From: Holdemanella sp.
GTDB lineage: Bacteria; Bacillota_I; Bacilli_A; Erysipelotrichales; Erysipelotrichaceae
NCBI GenBank assembly: GCA_021442845.1
Contig: JABUSD010000257.1
Coordinates: 1-7,938, forward strand
DNA: 7,938 nucleotides
Reading direction: 5' to 3'
The notes under the pieces were generated by a model. That model ran no database searches. It saw only the letters and a program-made list of their open reading frames with translations, and had not been told where the DNA came from. Below are positions 6,772 through 7,938 of the stretch, piece by piece. Each line of letters begins with the position of its first letter. Position 1 is the first letter of the stretch. The position numbers and the translations under genes were made by a program.

Positions 6772-6777
6772 ATGGGA

Positions 6778-7938
6778 TTAAGCTTTTGCAGAATCTTTTA
6801 AGAACTGAACTGCCTTCTGAGCCGATAAGCTATCCTTGATGTTGAATGGAGATACAATATTCTTAATCTGAGCAACTTCCATTCCATACATCTCTGCCAT
6901 CTGGTTGTATTCAGCTTCTACTTCTTCATCACTGATTTCGATATTTTCTGCCTTAGCAATCGCATCCAATACTAAACCTTCTCTTACTCTTGATTCAGCC
7001 TGTGGAGCAAATTGTGCATTCATATCTTCTTCAGTAATGTTCATAGCCTGCATATATTGTGCTTCTGAGATTCCATATTGTGTTAACTGATTACGATAGT
7101 TATCTCTTAAAGATTTTACTTCTGTATCAATCATAACCTGTGGAATTTCAACGCTTGCGTTTTCTACCGCTTTAGCGATTAAATCTGCACCAAATTTTTC
7201 TTCCGCTTCATTTTCTTTACGCTTTGTTAAGTCGTCTTTTTTCTTTTCTTTGAACTGTTCAACAGTTTCAACACCTTCTAATTTTAACTTCTGAATTAAT
7301 TCATCGCTAACTTCTGGTAATTCCTTATATTTAATATCATGTACTAAACATTTGAAAGTAGCTTCCTTACCAGCTAAAGATGCTTCATTGTAGTCTTCTG
7401 GGAATGTAACAACAACATCTTTTTCTTCTCCAGCTTTTACCCCAACTAACTGGTCTTCAAATCCTGGAATGAATGTATTTGATCCTAATACCAATGTCTG
7501 CTGTTGTGCTGTTCCACCATCAAAGGCAACCCCTTCAATTGTTCCTGCATAGTCAAGGACTAACTGATCCCCATCCTGTGCTGTTTCATCTTCATCACGG
7601 ATTACCCAGTCAGCATATCTTTCCTGTACCGATTTTACTTCTTTTTCGATGTCTTCTTCTGTTACTTCAACAGCGTCTTTTGTTACATCCAATCCTTTGT
7701 ATTCACCTAATGTAACTTCTGGCATTACAACACAGTTGAATACCAATACAATCTTATCATCATCTGCTTCTTTTACATCTAATGTAGGACGATCAACTAG
7801 TTCAATCTTTGTTTCTTCGATTCCCTGTCTTAATGCAGCATTTGCGACTTCATCCACTGCCATATCATAGATTGCCTGTTTTGGATACATTCTACGTACC
7901 ATCGCATCAGGAACCTGTCCTTTACGGAATCCTTTGAT
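6778..7938 (-). CDS. tig: trigger factor, ribosome-associated chaperone (N-terminus cut by window edge)
   Basis: Trigger factor binds near the peptide exit tunnel (protein L23) and shields nascent chains; its middle domain is a peptidyl-prolyl isomerase. The frame runs open to the window edge: the 12 codons upstream of the ATG at 7902 read IKGFRKGQVPDA, which includes the ribosome-docking signature GFRKG. The gene therefore starts outside the window, and about 40 residues are missing by comparison with E. coli, where this motif lies near residue 43. Of the 386 visible residues, about 1-110 are the rest of the ribosome-binding domain (ending in MPEVTLGEYKGLDV), about 121-206 are the FKBP-like isomerase domain (GDQLVLDYAG, FDGG, FIPGFEDQLVG, VTFPEDY), and the remainder is the helical C-terminal substrate-binding arms, rich in K and E. 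The stop is followed by a terminator-like hairpin and then lon. In Bacillus, clpX and lonB lie between tig and lonA; here they do not. Confidence 0.95.
   Translation of the reverse strand: MKGFRKGQVPDAMVRRMYPKQAIYDMAVDEVANAALRQGIEETKIELVDRPTLDVKEADDDKIVLVFNCVVMPEVTLGEYKGLDVTKDAVEVTEEDIEKEVKSVQERYADWVIRDEDETAQDGDQLVLDYAGTIEGVAFDGGTAQQQTLVLGSNTFIPGFEDQLVGVKAGEEKDVVVTFPEDYNEASLAGKEATFKCLVHDIKYKELPEVSDELIQKLKLEGVETVEQFKEKKKDDLTKRKENEAEEKFGADLIAKAVENASVEIPQVMIDTEVKSLRDNYRNQLTQYGISEAQYMQAMNITEEDMNAQFAPQAESRVREGLVLDAIAKAENIEISDEEVEAEYNQMAEMYGMEVAQIKNIVSPFNIKDSLSAQKAVQFLKDSAKA

Noticed and set aside
6778..7902. Complete trigger factor starting at the ATG at 7902
   Set aside because: The 12 codons upstream, up to the window edge, encode GFRKG and neighbouring residues of the trigger factor ribosome-binding domain, so the ATG at 7902 is internal and the gene is cut by the window.

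Overview
The window looks like chromosomal DNA of a low-to-moderate GC Bacillota (Firmicute). Reasons: strong AGGAGG-type ribosome binding sites, short Rho-independent terminators with T tracts between most transcription units, and the order trigger factor - Lon - YsxC/EngB, a variant of the Bacillus tig-clpX-lonB-lonA-ysxC cluster. The Lon and GH3 sequences, and the missing clpX, suggest a gut-type Erysipelotrichia-like lineage. That placement is inference from style, not from a search.

Layout. Positions 1-296 (+) hold the C-terminal 97 residues of a protein of unknown function whose start lies left of the window, closed by a terminator. Positions 399-2801 (+) encode an 800-residue cytoplasmic glycoside hydrolase family 3 enzyme, probably a beta-glucosidase or beta-xylosidase. 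A long, nearly symmetrical hairpin (2797-2841) ends it and also ends the convergent ROK-family sugar kinase (2837-3778, -), most likely a glucokinase. To the right, all on the minus strand and so read right to left, lie trigger factor (6778-7938, N-terminus cut by the window edge), a hairpin with a T tract, Lon protease (4418-6721), and the GTPase YsxC/EngB (3841-4416) one base after the lon stop codon. A terminator overlaps the end of ysxC and separates this operon from the kinase gene.

How the genes work together. The right half is protein and ribosome housekeeping: trigger factor folds nascent chains, Lon degrades misfolded and regulatory proteins, and YsxC/EngB helps assemble the 50S subunit. 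The left half is carbohydrate use: the GH3 enzyme would release glucose (or another monosaccharide) inside the cell and the ROK kinase could phosphorylate it for glycolysis. The two sugar genes are convergent and must have separate promoters, so this link is functional inference, not a shared operon.

I see no mobile element, CRISPR array, RNA gene, phage gene or evidently new multi-gene system. The points worth a second look are fine-scale: the lon start, a terminator-like hairpin between tig and lon that leaves no room for a lon promoter, the leaderless-looking start of ysxC, terminators that contain stop codons, and the divergent active-site surroundings and insertion of the GH3 enzyme.
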